Source: DASSJT01 sp963715025
GTDB lineage: Bacteria; Actinomycetota; Actinomycetes; Actinomycetales; Dermatophilaceae
Direction: 5' to 3'
NCBI GenBank assembly: GCA_963715025.1
Contig: CAVQQQ010000002.1
Coordinates: 62,001 to 126,000, forward strand
DNA: 64,000 nucleotides
Positions within the stretch are counted from its first letter, which is position 1. Each line of letters starts with the position of its first letter. Positions 16,021 through 25,402 of the stretch are shown one piece after another. The position numbers were made by a program, and so were the translations under genes. The notes below the pieces were generated by a model. That model was not told the origin of the DNA and made no database searches. It saw nothing but the letters and a program-made list of their open reading frames with translations.

Positions 16021-18231
16021 ATGTACACATGGGGACGATTCGTCGGGGGCCGCGCCTGGGCGGTCTTCATCGGTGGGATAGCGGTGGTCATCGCCGCGGC
16101 GATCTACGGGGTTGGCGTCTTCGGCAGCCTCAGCAACGGGGGCTTCGAAGACCCCAAGAGCCAGTCGGCCCGGGAGCTGGCTGTCGAGCAGGCGACCTTC
16201 GGCGGCCGTGAGGCCGACTTCGTGGCGATCTACTCCAGCCCGACCCTGAAGGTGACCGATCCGGCGTTCAAGGAGGCGGTGACGAGCACCATCGCCGGCC
16301 TGCCCAGAGAAGGGGTCCAGCGCACGATCAGCTGGTACGACACGCAGGCGCCGGGGCTGGTCAGCCAGGACCAGCACGCGACACGGGTGCTGGTCACCCT
16401 CGCCGGAGAGCAGCAGGCTGACAAGGCCGAGTCCCGAGACCAGGTCTTCAGTCATCTTCGGGCCCCAGGCCTCACCACGAACGTCGCCGGCCAGTGGGCG
16501 GTGTTCGGCGACGTGAACTCGCAGGTTTCCGAGGACATCGCCCGGGCCGAGTCCCTCTCCATGCCCGTGGTGTTCCTGCTGAGCCTGATCATCTTCGGCA
16601 GCCTTGCCGCCGCACTGATGCCGACCCTGGTCGGCGGCGTGGCGGTGTTCGGCGCCTTCGCGGTGGTCCGCCTGATCACCACCGTCACCGAGGTGTCGAT
16701 CTTCTCGATCAACGTCATCACGCTGCTCGGCATGGGGCTCGCCATCGACTACGCGCTGTTCGTGGTGAGCCGGTTCCGGGAGGAGCTGGCGCAGCAGCCG
16801 GACGCTGCTCGAGCCTCGGTCAACGCCGCGCTTGCCCGCACGATGGCGACCGCCGGCCGCACCGTCTTGTTCTCCGGCCTGATCGTGGCCGCATCGCTGG
16901 CGAGCCTGATGCTCTTCCCGCAGAACTTCCTGCGCTCGATGGGGTACGGCGGAATGGCGGCGGTGCTGGTGGCGATGGCGGCCGCGCTGACCGTGCTGCC
17001 GGCTCTGCTTGCGGTGCTGGGTCCGCGCGTCGACTTCGGCCGTATGCCGTGGGGTCGCCGCCGCGACCGCCGCGCCGAGGCGAGCACGCCGGTCGAGACC
17101 GCCCATGGTGCATGGGCTCGAGTGGCGCACAGCGTCATGAGGCGGCCGGTCGTCTACCTGGGCGCCATCACTGTCGCGCTTCTCGCCCTTGCGTCGCCGT
17201 TCCTGAGCGCTGGCTGGGGGAGTGTGGACGAGCGAGTCCTGCCTACGGATGCGCCGAGCCGGGTCGCGGCCGAGTTCCAGGCGGCGAGGTTCGGCGGCGA
17301 GACGTCCTCGGCCAACATCGTGGTCCGCGGCGCCGACCAGGGCGAGCTCACGGCATACGTCTCACGTCTGTCGTCGCTGGACGCTATGCGTGCGGTCCAG
17401 CCGATTGACACCAAAACCGTTGGAGGCGAGCCGGTCTCGCTGGTGCAGGCGACCTGGTCTGGCAACAGCCAGACGGCAGCGTCGCAGGAGCTGGTGAAGG
17501 AGATGCGGTCGGTGAGCCCGGGTGATGGGGTCTCCGCACTCGTGGGCGGGCCAACGGCGAACGCGGTCGACCTGATCGACTCCATCGGCAGCCACCTGCC
17601 ATGGATGGCGCTTTCGGTAGCGGCGGTGATGCTGGTGCTGCTCTTCGTGGCGTTCGGCTCGGTGGTGCTGCCGCTCAAGGCGATCGTGATGAATGCGGTG
17701 TCGATCGCCGCGTCGTTCGGTGTCGTGACGTGGGTCTTCCAGGAGGGGCACCTCTCGGGTCTCTTGGGATTCACCTCGCCCGGCTACCTCGATGTCACTC
17801 AGCCGATTCTGATGCTGGCCATCCTTTTTGGGCTGTCGATGGACTACGAGGTGTTCCTGCTCAGCCGGGTTCGCGAGGAGTGGGACCGCACTGGCGACAA
17901 CACCCATTCGGTGGCGGCGGGGCTGCAGCGCAGCGGCCGGATCATCACCAGTGCGGCACTGCTGTTGGCCATCGTGATCGGCGGATTCGCAACCAGCGGA
18001 ATCGTTTTCATCAAGATGATCGGCGTTGGCATGCTGGTCGCGGTGCTGCTGGACGCCACGGTGGTGCGGGCGCTCCTCGTGCCGGCGACCATGCGGCTGC
18101 TGGGCCGGGCCAACTGGTACGCGCCTGCGCCGATGCGGCGCTGGTGGGAGCGGCATGGCCACCGCGAGGGTGCGCAGCCTCATGAGGTGACACCCGTGCG
18201 GGTGTCGTCGCCGGAGCCCGCCGCCGGCTGA
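16021..18231 (+). CDS. MMPL-family RND transporter
   Basis: 736-residue inner-membrane exporter of the MmpL/YdfJ type (12 transmembrane helices in two repeats). Landmarks: first TM GRAWAVFIGGIAVVIAAAIY; the first MMPL core with SMPVVFLLSLIIFGSLAAAL and GMGLAIDYALFVVSRFREEL (the conserved GxxxDY proton-relay segment, about residue 238); second core with LPWMALSVAAVMLVLLFVAF and FGLSMDYEVFLLSRVREEW. Probably exports a lipid or hydrophobic compound. It is divergent from a TetR regulator and therefore probably inducible. The ATG at 16021 is weakly preceded by GAGAG. An MFS-like C-terminal tail is absent; the C-terminus is Pro/Ser-rich. Confidence 0.9.
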   Translation: MYTWGRFVGGRAWAVFIGGIAVVIAAAIYGVGVFGSLSNGGFEDPKSQSARELAVEQATFGGREADFVAIYSSPTLKVTDPAFKEAVTSTIAGLPREGVQRTISWYDTQAPGLVSQDQHATRVLVTLAGEQQADKAESRDQVFSHLRAPGLTTNVAGQWAVFGDVNSQVSEDIARAESLSMPVVFLLSLIIFGSLAAALMPTLVGGVAVFGAFAVVRLITTVTEVSIFSINVITLLGMGLAIDYALFVVSRFREELAQQPDAARASVNAALARTMATAGRTVLFSGLIVAASLASLMLFPQNFLRSMGYGGMAAVLVAMAAALTVLPALLAVLGPRVDFGRMPWGRRRDRRAEASTPVETAHGAWARVAHSVMRRPVVYLGAITVALLALASPFLSAGWGSVDERVLPTDAPSRVAAEFQAARFGGETSSANIVVRGADQGELTAYVSRLSSLDAMRAVQPIDTKTVGGEPVSLVQATWSGNSQTAASQELVKEMRSVSPGDGVSALVGGPTANAVDLIDSIGSHLPWMALSVAAVMLVLLFVAFGSVVLPLKAIVMNAVSIAASFGVVTWVFQEGHLSGLLGFTSPGYLDVTQPILMLAILFGLSMDYEVFLLSRVREEWDRTGDNTHSVAAGLQRSGRIITSAALLLAIVIGGFATSGIVFIKMIGVGMLVAVLLDATVVRALLVPATMRLLGRANWYAPAPMRRWWERHGHREGAQPHEVTPVRVSSPEPAAG

Positions 18232-18246
18232 CGGCCGGGTAGATCC

Positions 18247-18279
18247 GTCGAGCGCCCCAGCGACGCTGGGGCGCTCGAC
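18247..18279 (+). terminator. Rho-independent-like hairpin after the MMPL gene
   Basis: 15-bp perfect stem (18247-18261 with 18265-18279) and 3-base loop, 16 bases after the stop. The remaining stretch to the next start (18280-18570) contains only a short GGGTTCT direct repeat near 18403 and no recognisable gene. Confidence 0.75.
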
Positions 18280-18570
18280 TGCGTGGAGGGCGGCTCGAGT
18301 CGGGGGGCGTGGCGTCGCGGCAACACCTTTCGCTGGCGGCATCACCTACAGCAGTCTGGGAAAGCAACGGCCGCTCAGCCATATGCCGCTTAGTGGTCTG
18401 GGTTCTGGGTTCTGGGTGCGCCATGCGGCAGATCGGTTGTGATGCGTGGGAACCGATCCAGATGGCGAGACTTGTGGATGGTTCGACTGGCGAACCACCC
18501 GAACGCATCTACACTGATCCGCGGTCAAGCGAGGGTCATCGGGCGCCCTCGCGATCCAATGGGAGGATGC

Positions 18571-19171
18571 GTGGATCGGCGAACCGGGGCAGTCCTGCCA
18601 GTTCTGGCGGCAGCCGCTCTCGCAGTCGCAGGGTGTTCCAGCGGAGACGAGATCCCTCCGGTCCGCACAACCACAGCGACCTCTTCGACCCCAACCACCA
18701 CGCCGAGCATGCCTGCGGTGGGCGAGATCCCTGCCGCGGCACGGGCCCACACCCCGGAAGGTGCGGTCGCCTTCGTCCGCTACTTCATCGACCGAGTCAA
18801 CTACGCCTGGACCACGCCCGCAAGCGGGCGTCGTTGATGCGCTTGGCGATGCGGGTTGCCTTTCGTGCCAAGCCCTTGAGAGGACAGCCACCTATCTCGT
18901 CAAGGGTGGCAGGAAGTATGCGGCAACGCCGATTGCGCTTGAGCATCTCAGAGCCATCACCGGCGGCACCGAGGGCCAGCAGTACGTGCGCGGCACCATG
19001 ATCCAGAACCGCGTGAACATTGTTGACCAACGGGGCAACACGGTCTCGACAGATCCTCGACTGTCCGCGAGGCGTACGTTCGCGCTCGTCTGGAAGGAGG
19101 GAACATGGCGGGTACTTCGGCATCGCAGGCTGAACGGTACCGCCAGTCTATTGGCGTTGATCGGCGTCTGA
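18571..19171 (+). pseudogene. DUF6318-type lipoprotein, one frameshift
   Basis: GTG 18571 is placed by GGGAGG at 18561-18566. The first frame gives a lipoprotein signal (VLPVLAAAALAVAGCSSGDE, lipobox AVAG-C), a Thr/Pro/Ser linker and the family start TPEGAVAFVRYFIDRVNYAW; it then stops early at 18837. The frame shifted by one base continues the same family (GVVDALGDAGCLSCQALERT, then VKGGRKYAATPIALEHLRAI and FALVWKEGTWRVL) to the stop at 19169-19171. The shift maps to the GGG run 18826-18828 (one base too many). The paired Cys (CLSC) suits DUF6318 of Actinobacteria. Homopolymer location suggests a possible sequencing error. The 3' end overlaps the next gene's start by 67 bases. Confidence 0.72.
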
Positions 19172-20019
19172 CCGCTGCTCGGTTGGGCCTGCGTTCGCTG
19201 GTGCGAATCGGGGAGACAACGCACGATGGGGCTCGCATGACGGCGACGCTGAGCAAGACGCAGCTCGCGAATCTCTCAATGGGATACACGCTGGACGGGG
19301 CGCCTGATCCGATCAAGTACGAGTACATCTCGGCCATCGGCTGCCCAGGGGTCACACCCGACTCGCCGAACCGCGATGTCTACTGCGCGATCGCGTTCCT
19401 TGCGTGCGCGGGCAACACGCCGGAGGAAGGGCAGGGGCCGCTCGTAACTCTCTATCGGCGTCAGGTCGACCCGGTGCCGGTGCCTAGTCCGGCACCGTGG
19501 GACAAGGTCGGCACAACCTGCTTCCCCGAGCTGGTGCCCGGGAAGGCGACCCTGGGCATGGCGCAGATCCTGGCCGCCTTCCACGACACGAAGTTCGCCC
19601 TGCCCGAACTGGTGATCCAGCCCAAAGGAAACGTCACACTCGTCAACCTCGAGACCTTCTACCAGCTCAGCTGGCCGCAGACCGGATACCAGCCCGGCGA
19701 GGTGGATGCGGTCGACCCGGCCCGGATGCTGGGCTTCCGGGTTGACATCCGGCCATCGCTGAAGGCGGTCACCTACCACTTCGGGGACGGGACGACTCTG
19801 GGCCCGACGACTAGCACCGGCGGCCCCTACCCGACTGGCGACGTGGTCAAGACCTATCGGCAAGCGGGCACGTTCGACGTCTACGCCCAGGCCGCATACA
19901 CGGGTCAGTTCCGCGTGGGAGGCGGGCCGTGGCTCGACATCCCGGGAAACGTCACGATCACGGGAGCGCCCATCCCGCTACAGGTCAAGACGGCGACCGC
20001 GCGCCTGTACGGCAACTGA
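19105..20019 (+). CDS. Uncharacterised protein with a PKD-like C-terminal domain
   Basis: 304 residues. The C-terminal 90 residues look like a PKD/Ig fold: KAVTYHFGDGTTLGP, then VVKTYRQAGTFDVYAQAAYT. The central part (TLVNLETFYQLSWP, then FRVDIRPSLKAVTYHFGD) is the commonly observed pairing with DUF6318 lipoproteins in Micrococcales, and is normally cell-surface. No signal peptide is seen, so the true N-terminus may be upstream or the start may be 19237 (MTATLSKTQLANLS). ATG 19105 has a strong AAGGAGG (19094-19100) but lies inside the DUF6318 frame. The role is unknown; surface structure or adhesion is possible. Confidence 0.65.
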   Translation: MAGTSASQAERYRQSIGVDRRLTAARLGLRSLVRIGETTHDGARMTATLSKTQLANLSMGYTLDGAPDPIKYEYISAIGCPGVTPDSPNRDVYCAIAFLACAGNTPEEGQGPLVTLYRRQVDPVPVPSPAPWDKVGTTCFPELVPGKATLGMAQILAAFHDTKFALPELVIQPKGNVTLVNLETFYQLSWPQTGYQPGEVDAVDPARMLGFRVDIRPSLKAVTYHFGDGTTLGPTTSTGGPYPTGDVVKTYRQAGTFDVYAQAAYTGQFRVGGGPWLDIPGNVTITGAPIPLQVKTATARLYGN

Positions 20020-20097
20020 GGCCGTGGTTGGCGTGACCTCGGCGTGAGCCCGGCGGGGCGACGCAGGGCTGTCGGACGGCGGTGACACGATCAACTC

Positions 20098-23000
20098 ATG
20101 CAGCGCCTCGACGGCAGAGTGGTCCTCAGCCCCACAGACCTCACCAAGCACGTCGCCTGCGCCCACATCACGACTCTCGACCTCCAGGCCCTCGACTCGC
20201 CGGCCGCCTCGCTCGGTGCCAAGGCAGCCGACGACGCCCTCAACCTCGTCTTCGCCAAGGGCCTGACCCACGAGCGCGACTACCTCGAAGTCCTGCGCAG
20301 CCGGGGGCTGGCCATCGTCGAGATCGACGGATTCGGCAACGACCGGCAGGCGGCGGAGGCCGCGACCCTGGAGGCCATGCGCGCCGGCGTCGACGTCGTC
20401 TACCAGGCAACGCTGTTCGACGGCTCCTGGGTCGGCCACGCCGACTTCCTCGTCAAGACCTCACGCCCGTCGGCCTTGGGGGAGTGGTCCTATGACATCG
20501 CCGACACCAAGCTCGCCCGCCGGCTCAAGGTGCCCGCTCTACTCCAGATGGCGACCTACGCGGAGCGGCTGGAGGATCTGCAAGGCGTCCCACCGGCATA
20601 CCTCGTCGTGGTCACGGGCGACAAGCAGGAACATCCCTGGCGGCTCATCGACGTCGCCCCATACGCACGGCGGCGCCGCGCGGCCCTTCAGCAGGCCATC
20701 AGCCACCCGCTTCCGACCGAGCCGGTGCCGAGTCCGCAATGCTCGCAGTGCCGCTGGCAGGCTCGCTGCGAGGCCGAATGGGAGGCCAACGACGACCTCG
20801 TCCTCGTGGCCGGAATGCGAGGGCACCTGCGGGAGGCCTTGCGAGACAATGGGATCCACACTGTGCAGCAGCTTGCTGACGCGGCGATCGAGGACATCGG
20901 CTCCATCGTGAGCACGACTGCGGCGGCTCGCCTGCACCAGCAGGCGCAGCTGCAGGTGGAGGAACGACGCACGGGCAAGCCCGGCTTTCGGCTGCTGACC
21001 CCCGAGGCAGGTCGGGGGCTGCAGCGCCTGCCCGAGCCAAGTCCAGGCGACGTCTACCTCGACTTCGAGGGCGACCCGTGGGCAGAGGACGGGCGCGGTC
21101 GTGAATACCTCGCCGGATTGTGGGATCGCAGCGGCACGTTCACCTCCTTCTGGGCTCACAGCGCCGCCGAGGAGAAGCAGCTCACCGAGGACCTTGTCGA
21201 CGAGCTGTTGCGGCGCTGGGATGCAGACCCCGGCATGCACATCTACCACTACGCCGCTTATGAGCGGACGGCGCTGCAGCGCCTCACCGGTCAACACGGC
21301 ACCAGGGAGGCGGAGCTCGACCAGCTCCTGCGCGGCGAGCGGCTGGTGGACCTGTATGCCGTGGTGAGACAGGGCGTTCGCATCAGCAAGGGCTCGTACT
21401 CGATCAAGAAGCTGGAGGACTTCTATTGGGGGCAGACCCGCTCCCACGACACCGAGGTGGCGGACGCCATGACGTCCGTCGTGGAATACGAGCGTTGGCT
21501 GGTTGAGCGCGACCCGACGATTCTCGACGCCATCGCGTCCTACAACCGGGACGACGTGCGCTCGACGCACGACCTGCATGCCTGGCTGGAGGAGCGCAGG
21601 GCCGAGCTCGGGGCTCATGGGCACGTGCTGAGGCGCCCGCTGCCACCGGAGCTGAAGGAGATCTCCGACGAGGAGAGGGGCGAAGCCGAGCTGGCCGAGC
21701 GCCTCGTCGACGCCGGCCACGAGCTGCTCGCGGGGTGCGTGGGCTGGCACCGGCGCGAGGCCCGGCCGGGCTGGTGGGACTTCTTCCGCTACACCGATCT
21801 GGACACCGCCGAGCTCGTCGACGACCCCACTCCGATCGGCGCCCCCGAAGCTCCGGAGCGTCGGGGTTCGGTCGCACGGTCGACGGTGTGGCGATTCCCC
21901 TTCCCGCCCCAGGACTGCAAGGTGCCCCGGGAGAAGTACGTGACCGATGTCGATACCCACGAGAACGTGGGGAAGGTCGTCGCGGTGGATGCCGTGGCGG
22001 GCTGGATAGACCTCTCCATGGGCAATAGCCGAGTGCCGGTGCTGCCGCGGGGTTTCGGGCCACCCGGTCCGATCGTCGACAAGGTCCTGCGCGAGTCGAT
22101 CGCCGCCACCGGCCAGTCGGTTCTCGCGTCCGGCGACGGCATGGCTGCCCGGCTGCTGGCTGGCATCGTCCCGCCTGCCAAGTCCCTCGCGCCATTGCCG
22201 GGTGAACAGCCGGTTGACGTCGTGGTCCGGGCGGGCCTGTCACTCTCCGGCCAGGTTCTCGCCGTTCAGGGGCCGCCGGGCACGGGCAAGACGTATGCCG
22301 CGGCGCGCCTCATCCGTGCCCTGCTCGATGCGGGGAAGCGCGTCGGCGTCACCGCGCAGTCCCACGCCGTCATTCGCCACGTGCTCGACGAGGTTGACCG
22401 CCCGGCCCTCCAGAAGGCGAACGAGGGGCAGGCCACCCTGCCTGGAGGCACGGTGGAGGTCACCACCTCCAACGATGTGGCGCGCGTCGAGCTCGGCAGC
22501 GGACGAGTCAATCTGGTCGGCGGCACGGCCTGGCTGTGGGCGAGGCAGGACATGCGGGAGTCGGTCGACGTGCTGGTCATCGACGAGGCCGGCCAGTTCT
22601 CGCTCGCTAACGCCGTCGCGGTGGCCCCCGCCGCGCGGTCGCTCGTGCTACTCGGCGATCCACAGCAGCTCACCCAGCCTACGCAGGCCACCCATCCCTT
22701 CGGGGCGGGGGTGTCTGCGCTACAGCACCTCATCGGCGACCACGACACGGTGCCCGCGGACCGCGGTGTCTTTCTCGGCACGACGTGGCGGATGCACCCC
22801 ACGGTGACCGAGTTCGTCTCTGAGCTCGCCTACGAAGGACGTCTGCAGTCGGCCGGCGGGCGCGACCGCCAGACCGTTTCCGGCGATGGATCTCTGGCGG
22901 GTTCGGGCCTTCGCTGGGTGCCGGTGGAGCACGAGGGGTGCGACACCGCCAGCCCCGAGGAAGTCGAGGCTGTGGCGACGCTGGTCAAGGACCTGCTGAC

Positions 23001-23388
23001 GCGCACGTGGACCGACTGTGACCAGCGGGTTCGGCCATTCACGGAGACCGACATACTCGTCGTAGCTCCGTTCAACGCCCAGGTAGCCATGCTCCAGAAC
23101 GGCCTCCCGGCCGGGATTCCCGTGGGGACGGTCGACAAGTTCCAGGGTCAGCAGGCCGCGGTGGTCATCTACTCCATGGCCAGCTCGAGTGCCGCGCTGG
23201 CGCCGCGCGGGGTCGGCTTTCTCTTCGACGTGCATCGGCTCAACGTGGCGGTCTCCCGCGCCAAAGCGCTGAGCATCATCGTTGGCAGTCCGGCGCTGAT
23301 GGACGCCGAGGTCCACACGCCGGAGCAGTTACGCGCGGTGAATGCCCTCTGCCGCTATGTCGACGAGGCCCAGGTCATCACTTCCTAG
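20098..23388 (+). CDS. TM0106-family RecB-like nuclease fused to SF1 helicase
   Basis: 1096 residues. The N-terminal third is a RecB/Cas4-like nuclease (KLARRLKVPALLQMATYAER with D-I-A-D-T-K, then four cysteines C-S-Q-C...C at about residue 213-221 typical of a Cas4-like Fe-S cluster). The middle contains an RNase H-like fold (VYLDFEGDPW, near residue 318; YNRDDVRSTHDL). The C-terminal half is a DNA2/NAM7-like SF1 helicase: Walker A GPPGTGKTYAA near residue 724, VIDEAGQFS near 828, motif III GDPQQLTQPT, then VGTVDKFQGQQAAVVIYSM and FDVHRLNVAVSRAK. It probably repairs or processes DNA ends; standalone versions of this architecture occur in many Actinobacteria, with no partners visible here. 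The start has no clear SD. Confidence 0.88.
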   Translation: MQRLDGRVVLSPTDLTKHVACAHITTLDLQALDSPAASLGAKAADDALNLVFAKGLTHERDYLEVLRSRGLAIVEIDGFGNDRQAAEAATLEAMRAGVDVVYQATLFDGSWVGHADFLVKTSRPSALGEWSYDIADTKLARRLKVPALLQMATYAERLEDLQGVPPAYLVVVTGDKQEHPWRLIDVAPYARRRRAALQQAISHPLPTEPVPSPQCSQCRWQARCEAEWEANDDLVLVAGMRGHLREALRDNGIHTVQQLADAAIEDIGSIVSTTAAARLHQQAQLQVEERRTGKPGFRLLTPEAGRGLQRLPEPSPGDVYLDFEGDPWAEDGRGREYLAGLWDRSGTFTSFWAHSAAEEKQLTEDLVDELLRRWDADPGMHIYHYAAYERTALQRLTGQHGTREAELDQLLRGERLVDLYAVVRQGVRISKGSYSIKKLEDFYWGQTRSHDTEVADAMTSVVEYERWLVERDPTILDAIASYNRDDVRSTHDLHAWLEERRAELGAHGHVLRRPLPPELKEISDEERGEAELAERLVDAGHELLAGCVGWHRREARPGWWDFFRYTDLDTAELVDDPTPIGAPEAPERRGSVARSTVWRFPFPPQDCKVPREKYVTDVDTHENVGKVVAVDAVAGWIDLSMGNSRVPVLPRGFGPPGPIVDKVLRESIAATGQSVLASGDGMAARLLAGIVPPAKSLAPLPGEQPVDVVVRAGLSLSGQVLAVQGPPGTGKTYAAARLIRALLDAGKRVGVTAQSHAVIRHVLDEVDRPALQKANEGQATLPGGTVEVTTSNDVARVELGSGRVNLVGGTAWLWARQDMRESVDVLVIDEAGQFSLANAVAVAPAARSLVLLGDPQQLTQPTQATHPFGAGVSALQHLIGDHDTVPADRGVFLGTTWRMHPTVTEFVSELAYEGRLQSAGGRDRQTVSGDGSLAGSGLRWVPVEHEGCDTASPEEVEAVATLVKDLLTRTWTDCDQRVRPFTETDILVVAPFNAQVAMLQNGLPAGIPVGTVDKFQGQQAAVVIYSMASSSAALAPRGVGFLFDVHRLNVAVSRAKALSIIVGSPALMDAEVHTPEQLRAVNALCRYVDEAQVITS

Positions 23389-23641
23389 CGGGTGTGACAG
23401 CGCTATAGGCGTGCTGCAAAATCGCCACATTGACGGCGTCCGCAACGTGGATCACTCGGGCTGAGACGCCATTCTCGAGTCCGCCAAGGCGATGTCATTT
23501 CAGGCGCATGGTGGTGCGGGCCAGGCCCTCGGCTGTCGGTGACGTGCGTGCCGGTACAGGCCAAGGTCTAGCGGAACCAGGCGGATATCTTGCGGTGAGG
23601 GATCGGCCAGATCGGCCACCAGGTGATCAGAGGGGAGTGCG

Positions 23642-24232
23642 ATGCGCCAGCAGGGCATATTGGCGGACTGGAACGAAGACAGGGGCTTCGGCTTCATCAC
23701 CCCGGTCGCCGGGGGACCGCGCGTCTTCGTTCACGTAAGCGCATTCCCCCGTGGGCGACGGCCTGCCCCAAACGACCTCGTCACGTACAGCGAGGGCCGC
23801 GACGAGCGGAACAGGCCGCGCGCCTCCGACGTGCTGTACCTGGTTCCCAGTCGGTCCAGGCGGACGGTCACTCGCGGACTACCCATGGCGCTCGTGGTCG
23901 TGACGCTGTTCTTTGCGCTCCTGATGGGCCTCGTGGCACTGGACCAGGCCTCCCCACTGCTGCTGGCTCCCTATGTCGTGTCCAGCGTGGTGGTGTTCGC
24001 GATGTATGGCTCCGACAAGTCGGCGGCGGTGCGGGGCGCGCGGCGTATCCCAGAGGCCAACCTTCATGCTGTCGCCGTGCTGGGTGGCTGGCCGGGCGCC
24101 CTGGTCGCACGACGGGCTTTCCGGCACAAGACGACGAAGCAGCCGTTCCGAACCATCTTCTGGGGCACCGTCATTGCAAACTGTGTGGCGCTCGCGTGGT
24201 TCGTGTTCGAGATGCCCGCGAGGATGGGATGA
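23642..24232 (+). CDS. Cold-shock domain fused to DUF1294 membrane domain
   Basis: 196 residues. The N-terminal 70 residues form a CSD (QGILADWNEDRGFGFITPV with RNP-1-like GFGFI, then VFVHVSAFP, RNP-2). The C-terminal half is DUF1294: three to four membrane helices (LPMALVVVTLFFALLMGLVAL, YVVSSVVVFAMYGSDKSAA), then RIPEANLHAVAVLGGWPGAL and RHKTTKQPFRTIFW. GAGGGGAGTGCG (about 23630-23641) immediately precedes the ATG. This fusion is known in proteobacteria and actinobacteria and may couple RNA binding to the membrane. The preceding gap (23389-23641) holds no recognisable gene. Confidence 0.87.
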   Translation: MRQQGILADWNEDRGFGFITPVAGGPRVFVHVSAFPRGRRPAPNDLVTYSEGRDERNRPRASDVLYLVPSRSRRTVTRGLPMALVVVTLFFALLMGLVALDQASPLLLAPYVVSSVVVFAMYGSDKSAAVRGARRIPEANLHAVAVLGGWPGALVARRAFRHKTTKQPFRTIFWGTVIANCVALAWFVFEMPARMG

Positions 24233-24296
24233 CAAGCGGGTCGGGCGATCCCCCCGCATTGGTTCGGAGATGCCCGGTCGCCGGACCCTAGCCAAA

Positions 24297-24316
24297 CCCC
24301 GGAGACCGGTCCGGGG
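24297..24316. terminator. Short hairpin CCCCGGA-N6-TCCGGGG
   Basis: 7-bp perfect stem (24297-24303, 24310-24316), 65 bases after the DUF1294 stop and ahead of the M23 remnant; weak intrinsic terminator candidate. Confidence 0.45.
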
Positions 24317-24331
24317 CAGAGCATGGAGTGA

Positions 24332-24649
24332 GGGTCGCTGAGCGCGCTCGGTCAAGTCCAGCGGGTTCGGGCAGGTGTGGCAGCCCTAGCCGGCAATCAT
24401 GTGGTGATCGCGCTTGGCCCCGGCGGCCCGTTCGTCCTGACGGCTCACCTGCGGCCGCGGACGGTGCGCGTCGCTGCCGGTGAGGCGGTCACCGCCGGTG
24501 ACCAGCTCGGCGAGTGCGGGAACTCCGGCAACAGCACCCAGCCGCACGGCCACCTGCAGGTGACCGACTCGATGCACTGGCCACATGCCCGGGGCCTGCC
24601 CATGGCCTTTCGCTCCAAGGCGCGATCCGCCGATGATTTGGGCGGGTGA
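24332..24649 (+). pseudogene. M23 peptidase C-terminal fragment
   Basis: Open frame from 24332 (or GTG 24377) to the stop at 24647-24649. The translation LAGNHVVIALGPGGPFVLTA, then HLRPRTVRVAAGEAVTAGDQ and LGECGNSGNSTQPHGHLQVT matches the last third of an M23/LytM-like lipoprotein peptidase; the HxH (HGH) is retained but the first zinc ligands (HxxxD) and all upstream sequence are missing. A 5'-truncated remnant, probably non-functional. The recipient gene is not recognisable upstream. Confidence 0.65.
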
Positions 24650-24753
24650 GCGGCTCTGGACCTTGCGTGTTGCCTTCACGCCGGCCAATGTCTGGTGGCG
24701 GGACGCTGGTTGTGGCCGCGCTTCGCCGCCAGCGTGACCGCGCCAAACCGCGA

Positions 24754-24794
24754 GACAGGGACGGGCAGTCCCCTGTTGATAGCCCGTCCCTGTC
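24754..24794. terminator. 13-bp perfect hairpin GACAGGGACGGGC/GCCCGTCCCTGTC
   Basis: Arms 24754-24766 and 24782-24794 around a 15-base loop, 105 bases after the M23 remnant, possibly its former terminator. Confidence 0.6.
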
Positions 24795-25120
24795 AGTCGG
24801 CGTGGCACTCGGCAGTGCGATCCCCTCAGCAGGAGCTCGCGTCGTTCCGGTCCCGCGTGGCCCGCAGGCTCAGCCAGGGCGCGGCCGGCCGGGAGGGCGA
24901 GGCCATAGGGCAGCGCCGGTGGCCGAATGCGCATGCCCATCTCCTCCCACGGCGGCGGTCAGAGGTGCCGCCAACCCGAGTTCGTTGCGAACCGGCAGGC
25001 GGATGTCTCCGTCGCGAGTGGGCGGGAAGGGCCGGGCCCACAGGTGGGCGGCGTGGAGGGCCCTCAGCAACGTGGCGCGCGTTCAGCAACAGGCGCGCAC
25101 CCAGCACACCTCCCGTTGAA
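24795..25120. other. Gene-poor stretch between hairpin and truncated membrane gene
   Basis: About 325 bases with no convincing gene on either strand. The last 75 bases (25046-25120) belong to the 140-bp repeat shared with 27285-27426. Short GC-rich open frames on the minus strand (for example near 24870-25070) show no recognisable motif. Confidence 0.55.
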
Positions 25121-25180
25121 TTACGCGACCGGGAACCGCCCCGATCCCCACACATCGAGACATACATGCGTTGGCGTCCG
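25046..25180. repeat. Direct repeat, left copy (flanks ECF cassette)
   Basis: Aligns over about 140 bases with 27285-27426 at roughly 85-90% by eye, including the exact stretch ACCTCCCGTTGAATTACGCG (25107-25126 and 27347-27366) and GCGTTGGCGTCCG. The repeat carries the last two dozen codons of the DUF6510 gene plus its downstream flank. A 9-base deletion distinguishes the left copy. Confidence 0.8.
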
Positions 25181-25366
25181 GATGGCGACGGCGCCTTCCA
25201 GCTCGATCGCGCCGGAAATCACGTCATAGTCCGAGGCGATCGCGAAGTGGACGTACGCGTCGATGGCAAGCCCCGCAACGATGACGAGCCGGAGGAACAA
25301 CTCGATTGGTCGGGTCCGCGTGTCGGTCGGCCCCGCGGTCGTGCTCGTGGATCCAGGTCCGTGCAT
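25121..25366 (-). pseudogene. Chimeric fragment: membrane-protein N-terminus joined to DUF6510 C-terminus
   Basis: Minus-strand frame of 81 residues. The N-terminal part (RPIELFLRLVIVAGLAIDAY, then VHFAIASDYDVISGAIELEG) looks like the first membrane helix of a 4-TM actinobacterial membrane protein. The C-terminal 20 residues (AIRTPTHVCLDVWGSGRFPV) are nearly identical to the end of the intact DUF6510 protein (VVRTPTHVWLDVRG..RFPVA). The join falls at the edge of the 140-bp repeat, showing that a duplication or insertion truncated the membrane gene. Not expected to be functional. Confidence 0.6.
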
Positions 25367-25402
25367 TTGCGGAGCTTCCTGCCAAGCCGTGCGTGAGGGC
25401 GC

